Assembly (NCBI GenBank): GCA_004431415.1
Contig: QPMI01000408.1
Span: forward strand, 248,001 to 312,000
Length of the DNA: 64,000 nt
Reading direction: 5' to 3'
Source: Cyanophora paradoxa
Lineage: Eukaryota > Glaucocystophyceae > Cyanophorales > Cyanophoraceae
Part shown: in pieces, positions 32,376 through 43,322 of the stretch
How the letters are laid out: each line of letters opens with the position of its first letter
Numbering within the stretch: position 1 is the stretch's first letter
Translations under genes and position numbers: made by a program
The notes under the pieces: generated by a model
The model's database searches: none
What the model saw: only the letters and a program-made list of their open reading frames with translations
What the model was told of the DNA's origin: nothing

Positions 32376-34967
32376 ATGCGGCCGCGCTTGCACCAAACGC
32401 CAGCCGTTCTCGTGTGCACCGCGTTGGCAGCCGCTGTTGCTGGCTGGATATTAGGGCGTAGCCCGGTGGTTCAGCTCAACGCGGTTCGTGGGCTGTTCGC
32501 AAAGGTCGTCGGCCGCCGCCGCGGCCGCTCTAAGGTGCGCTTGAGGTCGAGCCGAGCCGCGCGCCTCCTTCGACGTCGGTTGACCCCCACTGGTTATCAT
32601 GGCCAGCCTCCTCCGGTTGGTGACGCGCGTTTGTGGAGCGAGGAGGACGTCGTCGCGTGGGTCCTATCCCGCGGATCCCTCGCCCAGTGCGCATCTCCCC
32701 CGTGCGCGCGACCTCGGTCTCGGTCTCGGACTAAGCTTTAGGCTCCGGCAGATTCGCGGACGCTTTCCGCTACACGAATGGCGTGGCCCTGCTGGCCTTG
32801 GGGCAGAAAGACCTCGAGGCGATGGGCGTATCGCACCACGGCGCTCGTCAGCGTCTCCTCGCCGAGATTGCCGCCCTCCAGAGCGGCCCCGAACAGCCCC
32901 CGGCCGCAGCCCCAACCGACTCCGAGGCTCGCTCGCCCAGTGCGCCCCCCGACCACCCCCCTCCCCCCCTCCCTCCCCCCCCCCCCCCCCCCCCCCCCCC
33001 CCCTTTGCACGCCCGCTGTGCCCTGGGCCTCGGCCTGAGCTCGATTTAGCGGCAGGTTCGCGAAAGGTGTCCGTGACGCGAATGGCGTCGTCTTCCTGGC
33101 AGTGGGGCAGGAGGACCTGGGGGCGACTGGCGTACCGCACCGCGGCGCCCGCCAGCGCTTCGAGCTCTTCGAGATTTCCGCTCCACAGATCGGCCCCGGC
33201 CAGCTCCCAGCCCTCCATTGAGACCGCGCGATCCCTGCCCGCCGACCCCGCCCACCGCGCCCCACCCCTTCCTCCCGGCTACGAGTACCACGCATTGTGC
33301 GCGGTTACCGTGTCTGGTTGGCGAGCTTGCTGACAACACGCAGCATTACGTACCGCCGTAAGGATGGGAAGAACCTGCTCGCGAACCTCATCAAGGCCGA
33401 GCTCGACAAGTACGGGTACGGCTTCAGTTGCAGACTGCGCTTACCGACTTTGCGCGTGACTCTTTCCCCAGCTATCGCGTCTTCTTCGACCTCCAGAGCC
33501 TCCAAGGCGGCACCTTTGACTCGAAGATTCTGGAAAGTCTCCGCCGATCCTGTTGCGACGGTGCGCCTTACTGATCCCCCCCCCTCTGCGGTTCCCCTCC
33601 CATACTCCCGCGCAGTCTTCGTCCTCACCGCCGGCACCCTCGACCGGTGCTTTGCGGACAAGGCTCCCACTGCCGCCCTCTCCCTTGACTGGTACCCCCC
33701 CCCCCCGCCTTCGCCTGGGCTGCCCAAGCTAAAGTGGGGGGCGCAGGGTGCGGAAGGAGATCGCGGAGGCGTGCCGCCTGAAGAAAGCCATTGTGCCGTT
33801 CGTCGACGGCCCCGAGAACCAGTACCCCGACTGCAAGGGCCTCCCCTCCGACATGGCCGCCTTCTCCCGCTACAACGGTCCGTCGCGCCTTTTCTCCATC
33901 GGCGCTGTAAATATCCGCTGCAGCTCACGCCAGCAACGCCTCCGCAGCGATCTTCTTCATCAGCAGGTACCAGCAGGCTGCCATCGCCCTTCTTTGCAAA
34001 TACATCGACGACGCCGTCGCCGGCGTCACGGTCCGCACTCGCTCGAATTCGCGTCCCGGGCCCGCCCGCTTGCGCGGCTCACGGGGCCAGCAGCCGTTCC
34101 ACGAGCTTCCGGCCCCGCTCCCTGAGGCTGAGATCGCGCAACCGGTTCCCAGCCACTTCCCCGCCCATCACGCCCCTCCCCTTCCGGCCGGCTACGAGCA
34201 CCACGCGTTGTGCGCGGTCGTCGACACCTGCGCGCGGCTGGCGAGCTTCCTAACACGGCGCAGCATCGCGTTCCGAAAGGCGGAGGGCAGTGCCGCCATC
34301 GCTTCGTTCTTGGACGCCTCACTTGGGACCCGCGGGTCAGCCACCTTCCTACCCGCTTCCTCTTCCGGTCCGCTAATGCACGCTGTATTAATATTGCAGG
34401 TACAAATACTCGTTCTGTTCCGAAAACAGCGGCGACGAAAGCGCTATGTTCCGAAACCTCCGCGCCTCCTGCGTACTAGGTTCGAATCTAACGATTCCGT
34501 TTATACTCTCGTTGATAATCTAGCTTGCTCTTCGTGGAGTCCCTACTAAGCCTGATCATGAGCCCATTCCGCAGTTTTCATATTCGACAGGGACACGCTC
34601 GAGGCCTGCAAGTCCCCCGAGGACTGGTGCGTCTGTGACGGGGGCGCGCCCGCGGCCGTCGCCCTCTCCCCTCACCGTTGCGCAGGTTGCGCCGTCAGAT
34701 AGCGGACGCGTGCAACGTCGGCAAGGTAGCGATGCAGCGTCGATTGCTTTGGCGTCGCATTTGAAACGTGTGCAGGCCATCGTGCCCGTGATGGACGACC
34801 CGAACCTGCGGATCCCGTCCCTGTCCGACGTCGACCTGCCGCCGGACATGGCGAGCGCCCTGCGCCACGTCTCCATCTTCTGGGAGGAAAGCAGGCGGGA
34901 CGCCTGCCTCGACCAGCTCTGCAGTTACATCGACGCTGCGACGTATAGCGCGAAGGTCGGCCGTTAA
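32376..34967 (+). CDS. Membrane-anchored SAM-SAM-TIR-TIR protein (SARM1-like)
   Basis: Resembles the SAM-SAM-TIR half of animal SARM1, an NAD+ hydrolase, without the ARM repeats. Exon 1 (32376-32686) starts MRPRLHQTPAVLVCTALAAA, a signal-anchor or mitochondrial leader, then begins SAM1 (LWSEEDVVAWVLSRGSLAQ). Exon 2 from 32752 completes it (FADAFRYTNGVALLALGQ). SAM2 is at 33056 on (FAKGVRDANGVVFLAVGQ). TIR1 spans about 33340-34020: ITYRRKDGKNLLANLIKAEL, YRVFFDLQSLQGG, FVLTAGTLDRCF and DWVRKEIAEACRLKKAIVPF, with Glu codon 33757-33759 at the SARM1 catalytic position. TIR2 (about 34090-34967) repeats the layout: SIAFRKAEGSAAIASFL, VFIFDRDTLEACKSPEDW and LRRQIADACNVGK, with Gln at that position. 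It ends TAA 34965-34967. The joins around SAM2 and into TIR1 need a GC donor and leave one frame break near 33310. Confidence 0.82.
32966..33003 (+). repeat. Poly-C tract
   Basis: A run of about 30 C (with a few T at its left edge) lies between the two SAM exons. It acts as the pyrimidine-rich part of that intron and could be a length-variable site. Confidence 0.85.
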
Positions 34968-35562
34968 CGTTGCCACTTCCCACCGCTGTTGCGGTCGAGC
35001 TCTGACGCACGGGCGTGCAGCCTTTCGTGGCTCTGGACATCCCGCCGCCCCTCGCGAACGCAGCCTCCGCCCTCGAGAAAAATCCAGCCAAGAGGCAGTG
35101 CAGCGTGCAATAACACGGCCCCGCGCTCTGCCCATTTGTTAATTTGTTGCAACGTCAGCCAAATTAACTGATGCGCCCCTTCATTGACGATTACATGTAT
35201 TTGCGATCGTCTGCGATTTCATTTGTATTATTTTGTTGTCTTTTCGAATTCATATTACTACCTGCGGGGGGTTCGGAACTTCGAATCGGAAGTCGTATGG
35301 CGGGGCCCGGGGCCGGGTGCGCATGCGCATGCACGCGCGCACCGGTTACGTTCTCGCTAGCCAACGAGTACGTGCACGTGTATATATGCTGAAAACGCGA
35401 CCAAGGCGCTTCCCACATCCTCGCTAGCGCTGGCCGCGGGCGCGGGCCGGGCGCGGGGGGTACTACTGTGAGAGTACCGGCAAATAGCTATATATAGGCT
35501 AGCTGGCGCTGGCTACAGCGGCGCACAGCTGCAGGGCGGTACGTACGGCCTACAGGTGCGGG
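34968..35562. other. Intergenic between converging TIR gene and methyltransferase gene
   Basis: 595 bp, AT-rich on the left, with alternating GCATGCGCATGC at 35320-35340 and TATATAGG near 35490. It contains both 3' untranslated regions. No gene or structured RNA was recognised. Confidence 0.55.
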
Positions 35563-37628
35563 CTAGGGGACGGGGAGGACGCGCCCCGCGGCGAACTTGA
35601 GGTAGCGCGCCTCCCGGAACGCCGCCGGCACCGGGTGGTCCGGTGCCTAATTACAGGCGGCGCGGGCGGGTGAGGCTGTGCAGCTGAGGGGGGCGGGGGG
35701 GCGCGGGGTACGCGGACCTGGCCGGCCTCGTGCTGGACGAGGAGGCGGACGCCCGCCGAGGCCGCCGCCCCCGCCAGCAGCACGCGGAAGTCCTCCTGCG
35801 ACACCTGCGGGGGGGGGGGGGGGGATGAGAAGGGTGCCGGATGCCAAGAGGGGTACGGGCCTGGGAGGTGCAGGAGGCGGTGACGAAGGCGCCCCCGGGG
35901 GCCACCAGGCGCAGCGCCAGCGCGTTCAGCTTCTCGTACGCCCGCAGCGCCGCGAAGCTGTGGGGGTACGTGAAACGCAGGAGAGGAACGGGGGGGAGGG
36001 AGGCGGGGGGTACCGCTGGGCGCGGGACTTGGCGAGCGAGGGCGGGTCGATCACCACCAGCCCGAAGCGGCGGCCCTGGGGGAAAAAGTCAAGGGGGTAG
36101 AGGAGGAAACAGGGGGTACAGCTACGGATGCCGCGCCTCGGCGTACATTTTCTCCATCGCCTGCCGCGCATCCTCCGCCTGTGCGTCGATGAGGGGGGTA
36201 CGGGTGCGAACGCATTGGAATGGGGGTACCAGGAACTCGTGGGCGTCGGGGTCCCACCCGTTCAGGGCGAAGTTGGCGCGAGCGTCGGCGATCGCGCCGC
36301 GGGATATGTCCACGCTGGTCACCTGAGAGAATCTGAGCGAATTCGAGCGCGGGGGCTAAGCTCTGGGCGGACCCGCTGAGCGCCGCCGGCCATCGCGGCG
36401 AGGGAGAAGCCGCCGTTGTAGCTGAACAGGTTCAAGACCTGAGCGGAGGGTTTCAGGGGCGGGAGGGCGAGGCCGGGGGGTACGTCGTGCGCGCCGTGCG
36501 GCCCCGCGCGAGCCGCGCCACGTGCTGGCGGTTCTCCCTCTGGTCCAGGAACAGCCCTGGGGGGTACGCGATCAGAGCCCACGATCACCTCGCTGGGGTA
36601 CGGGAAAAGCGCACCGGTCTTCTGGCCCGTGAAGAGGTTCGCCCGCAGGCGGATCCCGTTCTCGCGGACCTGGGAAAGGGGGCTGAGTCGAGGGGGTACA
36701 GGAGAGCATGCGGGGGGGTACGGCGCACGACGACGACGCCCTCCTCGCCCTCGTGGGAGGGTACCCGGCCCCACTCGACCCGCACGGGGTCGGGGCCCCG
36801 CCCCTCCGCCTCCTCCCCGTCCTCCCCCTCCCCCTCCTCCCCCACGCCGCCCCCCTGCGGAACGGTAAGGGACGAAGAAGGAAGGCGTACCCCCCTTTCT
36901 TTCTCGTACCCGGGAGCGCTGGCGACGGAGGACGCAGTCGAGGGGTAGGGCGCCGGCGTCGCTGAGGGCGCGCACGGCGCGGACCACGTGCGGGCCCACC
37001 GCCTCCGACACCTGAACGATTGAATCGGGGGGGGTACGGGGAAGAAGACGAAAGGGGGGTACGGGCACGCACGGAGTCGGCGTACGTGGCGACGACGGCG
37101 GTGCGGCCGTAGAGGTCCACCACGACGCCCGGTACCCCGTCCGCCTCCCCGTACAGAATCCTATGGAGGGGGGGGGGAAGAGGTTCGGCGGGGGTAGGCG
37201 ATTCTTCGAATTCCGAGGGGGGTACGGCACCGGTACGCGTCGGTGTCGCCGGCGCCGCGGACGCAGTCGCGGAGCTCGAGGGCCTCCTCGAGGCGGGCCC
37301 GGAAGAAGGCGGCGTCGGGTACGCCTTTCTCCGAGTAGAGCCGCACCGCGATCGGCCCCGACGCGTCCCACAGCCCGTACCTGCGCGGCCGCTCGGACCT
37401 GGCCGGATCCGAAGCGGAGCAGGGCGGGCCCGGGCGCGGGGCGGGGCGGGGCGGGGCGGGGGCGGGGCGGGGCGGGGGCGGGGCGGACTTGGCGACGCCG
37501 CCCGACTTGACTTGCACCCACGTGGCGCTTCGCAGCTTGCGCAGATCGCTTTCCGGCGCGTCGAGGGCGTCTCTGTAGACCCACGGGTGGCCCTGGCTGC
37601 GCGTTTCGAAGGGGGTGCGCCGCGTGAG
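35563..37628 (-). CDS. RlmI-like class I rRNA (cytosine-C5) methyltransferase, N-terminal exon not placed
   Basis: S-adenosylmethionine-dependent methyltransferase that in bacteria modifies a 23S rRNA cytosine; in an alga it probably acts in an organelle (inference). The first secure exon starts at 37628 with LTRRTPFETRSQGHPWVYRD, the PUA-type start of the family. Then come WVQVKSGGVAK, GLWDASGPIAVRLYSEKG, RILYGEADGVPGVVVDLYG, RENGIRLRANLFTGQKTG, GLFLDQRENRQHVARLA and the SAM-binding VLNLFSYNGGFSLAAMAGGA. VTSVDISRGAIADARANF, FGLVVIDPPSLAKSRAQ (catalytic DPP), APGGAFVTASCTSQ and DHPVPAAFREARYLKF follow, to TAG 35563-35565. At least one more 5' exon must lie upstream (up to about 37.98 kb); its splice phase could not be matched. 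Many introns carry GTACCCCC at or near their 5' end. Confidence 0.87.
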
Positions 37629-38331
37629 CTAAAGCTGAAGCGCCTGAGGGGGTGCGATCGGGCGCCTAGCTTTAGCTGTCCGCCAGCGGCTGGCGGACGG
37701 TGGCAACTACGGGCATCCTTCCGCTCACCTCAAGCTCTGTTTGATGCTGCTGCTAACGGGGACGACGGGGACCCCGCCCCTCGTCTGCGAGATCGGGCGC
37801 GGGCCGCGCGGGGCCGACCTCGAGCCCGCGTCGTCCCGCCCGCGATCCCTCTCGGAATCGCGTCCTCCCGCGGGCCTTGCGCCGCCGCCGCGTCCGCGGG
37901 CTGGCCGGCCCTGCCCTCCCCGCGCCTCGTCCGGTCGCCGGCTCCTGCCGCCCTGGTCGCCTCGCCGGCGATCGCGGGGGCCTGCCATCGCCTCTATCTC
38001 GAAGCACGCCGGCACTGCACGGCACGTACGCCGCGAGAGAGCGCCGCGGCTCGCCCCAAGCGGGCTGCGCATCCGGAGCCCGAGGAACGATCCGGAGAGC
38101 GCAGGATGCACGATCCCAAAGCCCGCCGCACGCTGCAGGCTCACTTGCTGCTCCATCTGCGATCACTGCAGCGTCCCGTGGGCTCGACCGCCGCTGTCTG
38201 CGTACCCCTCGCCTCGCATCTCGTGTGAGCCGCGCCAGCTGCAGGTTTTCCAGCAGGAGCAGGAAGAGTGCCGCCGCGTTCAAACCGTACAGCTGCACCA
38301 GCCGCACGCCGACCCGCAGCCAGCAGGCGCG
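37629..38331. promoter_or_regulatory. 5' region shared by methyltransferase (-) and hydrolase (+) genes
   Basis: About 700 bp between the first secure exon of the methyltransferase and the ATG of the metallo-hydrolase. A minus-strand open stretch ends at a GTGAGC donor near 37728 and may be the missing first exon with a basic leader. The rest should be divergent promoter. Confidence 0.45.
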
Positions 38332-40085
38332 ATGACCGCGAACGGGACAGTGCAGGGCGTAGTGACCGCTAGCACCGAGCGCGGGACGACGCGCGGAGAG
38401 CGGCCGCACAACGAGGCCTCGCAGGCCGTGGCGGATGCGCTGGCGCCGAGCCCGGAGCTGCTCCCGCAGCCCGGCGTGTCCGACCTCGTCTTCCTTGGCA
38501 CGGGCGTCTCGCGCGGCCTGCCCTGGGTCACCTGCCTGACGAAGAAGCCCCCCACGTGCAAGGCGAGCCTCGTTCCGCGCGGCGCGCCCCACGCGCGCCT
38601 GAGCGACGCGTGCGCCGCAGACCTGCTGCCTGGCGACGCTGCCCGGCAACAAGAACCGGCGCCGCAACATCTCCACGGTGAGCGCGCGCCGTTTCGCATC
38701 GATGCCGGGCGCTCACGCGCCTCCGCGCCCCTCCAGCTGATCCGCTACGCGCACCCGGACGGGCGCCACCGCAACATTGGTGCGCTTGCGCACTCTCGCG
38801 CGCGCCTTCGCTCCGCCCTGCGCCGACCGGCCGCGCGCGCGCAGTGATCGACATCGGGAAGGAGTTCCGGCAGAGCGCGCTGGAGTGGTTCCCCAAGTAC
38901 GGCGTGGACCGCATCGACGCCATCCTCCTCACCCACGCGCACGCCGACGCCATGAACGGCCTCGACGACCTCCGCGACGCGCGTACCCCCCTCCCGCTCG
39001 CCTTCCGTCGCTCACGCGTCGCTCGCGCAGTGGACCGACATCCAGGGCTTCATCCCCGTGTACCTGCGGTGCGGTACCCCCCTCGCGCCGGACGGGGCTG
39101 TACCCCCCTCACGGGCCAACAGGCGCGAGGAGATGAAGGAGATCCAGGACCGCTTCCCCTACCTCGTCGCCTCGGGCGTCATCAAGGGGTACGCTTCCCT
39201 TCCCTTCTCACTCCCAGGAATGCGTACCCCCCTCTGAGACGCGTACCCTCCTCCAGCTCGGGGGCGGTATCGTCCCTCACGTACCACCTCCTCGACGACG
39301 AGCAGGGCAACCTCTCCCCCGTCGACATCGAGGTACCCCCCAGCCGACGACGCCGATAACAATTGTACCCTCCCTCATTTCGCGCCGCCGCAGGGCCTGA
39401 TGGTGACACCGCTGCGCGTGAAGCACGGGAAATGCCCAACCGGCGACTACTACTCGCTGGGGTGCGACGTACCCCCGCGCCTCGCCCCCCGCGCGCCTCC
39501 CGAACCGCGTACCCGCCCACAGCTTCAAGTTCGGCGAGGTTCTCTACGTATCCGACGCGAACGACATACCCCCGGAGACGCGCGCGGTCCGTCTCCTCCC
39601 CCCTCTCCGACCCCGCCCCTCTAACCCAGTACCCCCCAGATCATGGAGGCGGGCTGGGAGGGGGGCGTCTACGTCGTGGACGCCCTGTACGAGTCCTTCC
39701 AGTTCGTCTCCCACTGGTCCCTCGAGCAGGCCCGCCCCGCCCCGCCCCGCCCCTTCGCTTCTCGTCCCCTTCGCCCCTCGACCCCGCCGGGCGGCAGGCG
39801 ATCGGGGAGTGCCGGCGGATGCGGCCGCGGCTGTGCCTCGCGGTGGGCATGCTGCACGAGCTCGAGGTCCGCCCAACGTAGCGAGCCCGCCCGCCCCGCG
39901 CCCGGATAGACGAGCGCCGCGCTGCGACCGCCGCCGCCCCCCGCCCTCCCGCCCGCCCCTCTCACCCCCTGCCACCCCCCGGGCAGCACGAGGAGACGAA
40001 CGCGCGGCTGGCGCGGGAGCTGGGGCCCGAGGGCCTCCGCATGGAGCTCGCCTACGACGGCATGCGCCTCCCCGTCGCCCTCTAG
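38332..40085 (+). CDS. Metallo-beta-lactamase-fold hydrolase (PhnP/SPBC777.06c-like)
   Basis: Zinc-dependent hydrolase resembling PhnP phosphodiesterases and the uncharacterised fungal/plant hydrolases near yeast C777.06c. ATG 38332. Exons encode [72 protein letters not shown], the metal motif [110 protein letters not shown] and [12 protein letters not shown]. It ends at TAG 40083-40085. HAHADA replaces the HxHxDH of classical beta-lactamases, as I recall for this subfamily. Two introns start with GC (38563-38564 and 39730-39731) and several with GTACCCC. Substrate unknown; cyclic nucleotide or phosphodiester is possible. Confidence 0.88.
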
Positions 40086-40478
40086 AGCTAGCCCCCGGGC
40101 CGGGCCGAACTCTACAGATTGAACCTCCCTAGGCTATCTTCCTCTGACTTCCTAGCGTGCGCCTCCCCAGTCCAGCAAGCTTAAAGCCTTGGTCCAGCAT
40201 ATTCTCCCGCGCTTCCTTCCCGGCCTGGCCTAGCCTAGCGTCCCTAGCCTAGTCTAGCCTATCCTGACGTAGCGCAGCGTTCGAAATGTAACCGAAGCAA
40301 CCATTGAACCGCCGGCGCCGCTGAAAGCTCGAGAAGCGCTAGCGCTGGGCCCCTGGGCTAGTCAGCGGGCTCGCTAGATTGAACATAGCCTAGCATAGCC
40401 TAGCCTAGCCTAGCCTAGCATAGCGCGGCGTTCGAAATCTAACCGAAGCAACCGTTGAACCACCGATATCGATGCCGC
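40086..40478. repeat. TAGCC-rich spacer with a duplicated 40-bp unit
   Basis: Between the hydrolase (+) and FkbM (-) stop codons. Runs of CCTAG units lie at 40226-40263 and 40386-40420. A 40-bp unit (GTTCGAAAT..TAACCGAAGCAACC core) occurs at 40271-40310 and 40422-40461, 151 bp apart, with three mismatches. Both 3' untranslated regions must include part of it. Confidence 0.8.
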
Positions 40479-42079
40479 CTAATCGGCGGGCTCCTCGCAG
40501 GCGATCTCGAGGGTCCCGTGCCCGCTGGCGCCCCGCGCCCCGGGCTCCAGCCCCCTCTCCAGCCTCCCCACCTCCTGCTCGCCTCCTCCGTCAGCGGGGG
40601 CGGCCGCGCGGGTCCGACGGCGCACGTACCCCCCGGAGGCAGTCCATGAGGTGCAGCTCGCGGGAGCGCAGGTCGGGGGGGAAGACTCCGTCCTGGAGGC
40701 CCTTGCCTGCGGGGGTAGAGGTCGGGCCGGGGATGAGAGGGGGGTAAGTGGAGGGGAGTACGGCGCACGGTGGAACTCTCCGCGGACGGCGCGGACGCGG
40801 CGCAGGACGTGCATGATGCCCTCGTCCCTGCGGGGGGTACGGCTCGGGGGCGCGCCGCGGGGGGTACAGCGCGCAAACGAGGGCGCCGCGCGCCTGAGGA
40901 TGTCGTACTCGCATCCCTCGCAGTCGATCTGCGGGGCGGGGCGTGGGGTCGGTCGGGGGTACGGCGCGGAGGTGGGGGGTACGGCGGCGGGCCTTCAGGA
41001 TCGCGATGTCGGCTCCGTCGGGGAGAAAATTGTGGACGATGTCTCCGAGCGTCACCGAACCGGCGCGCACCTGCGGGGGTACAGCTCAGTAGAGAGAGAG
41101 AAGAAAAATGAGCAGGGGGTACGCGGGCGCCTCCTCAGCGAAGTCGACTTGCGCGCCCATCTCCGCAATCCACTTTCCAACGCTCTGCGGATCGGAATCG
41201 AAAAGATCAAGGAAATGCGCTACCCCTTTAGGCCGAGAAAGGGGGTACCATGAATTCGGAGGCGGTGCCGGAGAGGGACGGGGCGTACATCACTCTCACC
41301 CAGCGGCGGTCCCGCGTGACGGCCCGCCGGAGGGGTACAACGTTCTCGAGGCCGTTGGCGCGGACGTTATTGCAGAGGAGGGCGAAGGACCCGGATACGG
41401 GCTCCATGGTGACGACCCGGGCGTGCGGGAAGCGCAGGGCGGCGGTCACTGCGAAGAAGCCTGCGGCGCGTCGGGGGCGCGCGGACGGAAAGGGGCGAGG
41501 CGGAGCGCACCGATATTCCCGCCTACGTCCACGAAGATGTCGCTGGCGCAGAGTGAGCCGCGCGTGCGCGCTGGAGGGGCTGGGGCGGGGGCGGGCGGAA
41601 GCAACGCACCCGAAGCGCGCGACGGTGTCCGCGAGGTGGTACACGTCGCGCGCGAACTCGCCCGCGACGAAGCGCGTGTTCACCGCGTCCTCCGCGCGCG
41701 ACCAGATCGTGATGGGCCGCGGGAGGTAGTCGAAGGTGAATGTTTCCTTCACCAGCCCCGGACCGAGGCTCTCCAGGGGCGGGCAGGCCTCGACATCCCC
41801 GGCGGCGGGCAGGTCGAGGAAGCGCTGGAGCTGGATTGCGAGCGCGCTTGATGCCGCGTCGGCCGCGGAGAGCGTGTCGGGCGGCTGGGAGTTCGAGGGC
41901 GGGCCCGCGCTCCCCGCGGGGAGCGGCACTCGCAAGCGGCGCGACTCGCCGACTGCCATGCCATCCATTCCATTGCAAAGCGACGTACGCTCCTCCGCGA
42001 TCTGCTCGCCGCCGGCGAGCGCGGAAGCGACCGCCAGCAGGACCAGCGCGCCCGCCAGGCACGCCGATCGTCCGCGCAT
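40479..42079 (-). CDS. FkbM-family methyltransferase with signal peptide
   Basis: SAM-dependent O-methyltransferase, probably acting on a sugar or other small molecule in the secretory pathway. ATG 42079 begins MRGRSACLAGALVLLAVAS with Ala-rich cleavage site, a clear signal peptide. After a linker come FTFDYLPRPITIWSRAEDAV and EFARDVYHLADTV, then the SAM motif SDIFVDVGGNIG. After an intron FFAVTAALRFPHARVVTMEP follows, with CNNVRANGLENVVPL. C-terminal exons give VTLGDIVHNFLPDGADIAIL, IDCEGCEYDILR (the family DxEG motif as DCEG) and EGIMHVLRRVRAVRGEFH. It ends EEPAD and TAG 40479-40481. Order and spacing match FkbM proteins. Substrate unknown. It shares a 91-bp promoter gap with the TMEM230-like gene. 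Confidence 0.87.
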
Positions 42080-42170
42080 CTTAGCTATCGGCGCATGCTC
42101 AAAGTTTCCTGTGCGCCTGCTGCTGGGTTTTGCTGAGCAGCCGCAGGTTCCTGGGTACGCAGACAAACAG
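42080..42170. promoter_or_regulatory. 91-bp bidirectional promoter gap
   Basis: The ATGs of the FkbM gene (-) and the TMEM230-like gene (+) are separated by 91 bp, so one short region must drive both. No core element was recognised. Confidence 0.55.
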
Positions 42171-42660
42171 ATGGCGCAGGCGGACGGAGCAATTCGGTTA
42201 GCGGAGCGGCCGCGCTCACGGTGAACTGAGCGCGATCTCGCTCGCTCGCTGGCATCGCTGACGCGCCCGCGCAGGCTGGAAGATGACCCCGCGACAGTGC
42301 AGGCTTTCTACGCGGACCGCAACCGCACGCCGAAGCGCACGATAGCGGTTTCGATCGGAATGAGCGTCTGCGGCATCATCCTGCTCTGCCTCGGCGGGAG
42401 CTGGTGGACGACTGAGAAGTCCCGCGCCACGGCATTCTTCGTCCTCGGATGTGCGCCAGACCCTTTTGCATGCAGCCGCGCACCACTTCAGCGCTCAGTT
42501 CCTGACGCCCGCCCCGGCCCCGGCCCGCCCCACATCATGCGCAGCGATCCTCGTGCTGCCGGGCTTCTACTCCTCGTACTTGCTGTACATGGCGTGGAAG
42601 AGGAAACAGGGCTACTATTTCGGCGACGTGCCGAGCTACGACGAGCCCCTCTTCGGCTAG
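42171..42660 (+). CDS. TMEM230/TMEM134-like two-span membrane protein
   Basis: Small protein of endosomal or secretory vesicles in animals. Three exons join in phase: 42171-42220, 42275-42450 and 42545-42660 (TAG). After a short polar N-terminus come RTPKRTIAVSIGMSVCGI with LLCLGGSWW (span 1), FFVLGSILVLPGFYSSYLLY (span 2), and the diagnostic cytosolic ending KQGYYFGDVPSYDEP, which corresponds to the GY.F.DIP.(Y/F)D signature of TMEM230. About 110 residues, the usual size. The 3' end faces the TPR gene 100 bp away. Confidence 0.9.
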
Positions 42661-42759
42661 CCGCTGCTGAGCGGCGCGCCGCTCGCGTCCCAGCGAGAAG
42701 CGCCCAGACCCCTCCTCCGCATTCCGGCCGGCGGATCGGCAGGCTCGGCCTCGAGGCGC

Positions 42760-43290
42760 CTACGCCCAGCCGCGCACGATGGCGTGCACGCGCGCCACGT
42801 CCCTGCGCAGTCGGCATGAGCCATGGCCCGGCCAGCCGCAGCGGGCCGCCACGGCAGCGCGGACGCCGAGCAGCAGCGCGGCCGCCGAGCAGCGGCGCGC
42901 GGACTCGCACCACATGTAATCCCGCGCCATTTCGGTGAAGGCGGCGGCAGCGAGGATGTAGCGGCGCGCCTCCTCAGCACGCCCGAGCGCCTCGCAGTAC
43001 AGCCCCGCGTACAGGTTCGCGTAGAACTTGGTCTTGGTGTCTGCGGGCAGGCCTTGGAGATCAGATGCGAATCGAATGTCGAATTGTACAGTGCATGCGC
43101 ACCGCGCGCGGAGGCCACGAGCTCCTCGGGCGTCGGCTTCCCCGTCGAGAACATCGCGTAGACCTGCGGGGTGCTTAAAATTAGAGAAGGGGCGCTGGAT
43201 CAAATCTGGAAGGGGGGGGCGCCTGGGACATGACGGGCCGCGGGTCGCCTTTGATCTGAGGCGGGACGGAGCGGGGCGGGGTCAGGGGCA

Positions 43291-43322
<32 letters not shown>

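Noticed and set aside
37741-38331. Upstream extension of the hydrolase reading frame
   Set aside because: The frame stays open for 590 bp but has no family similarity; the supported protein begins after ATG 38332 and the segment overlaps the methyltransferase promoter or first exon.
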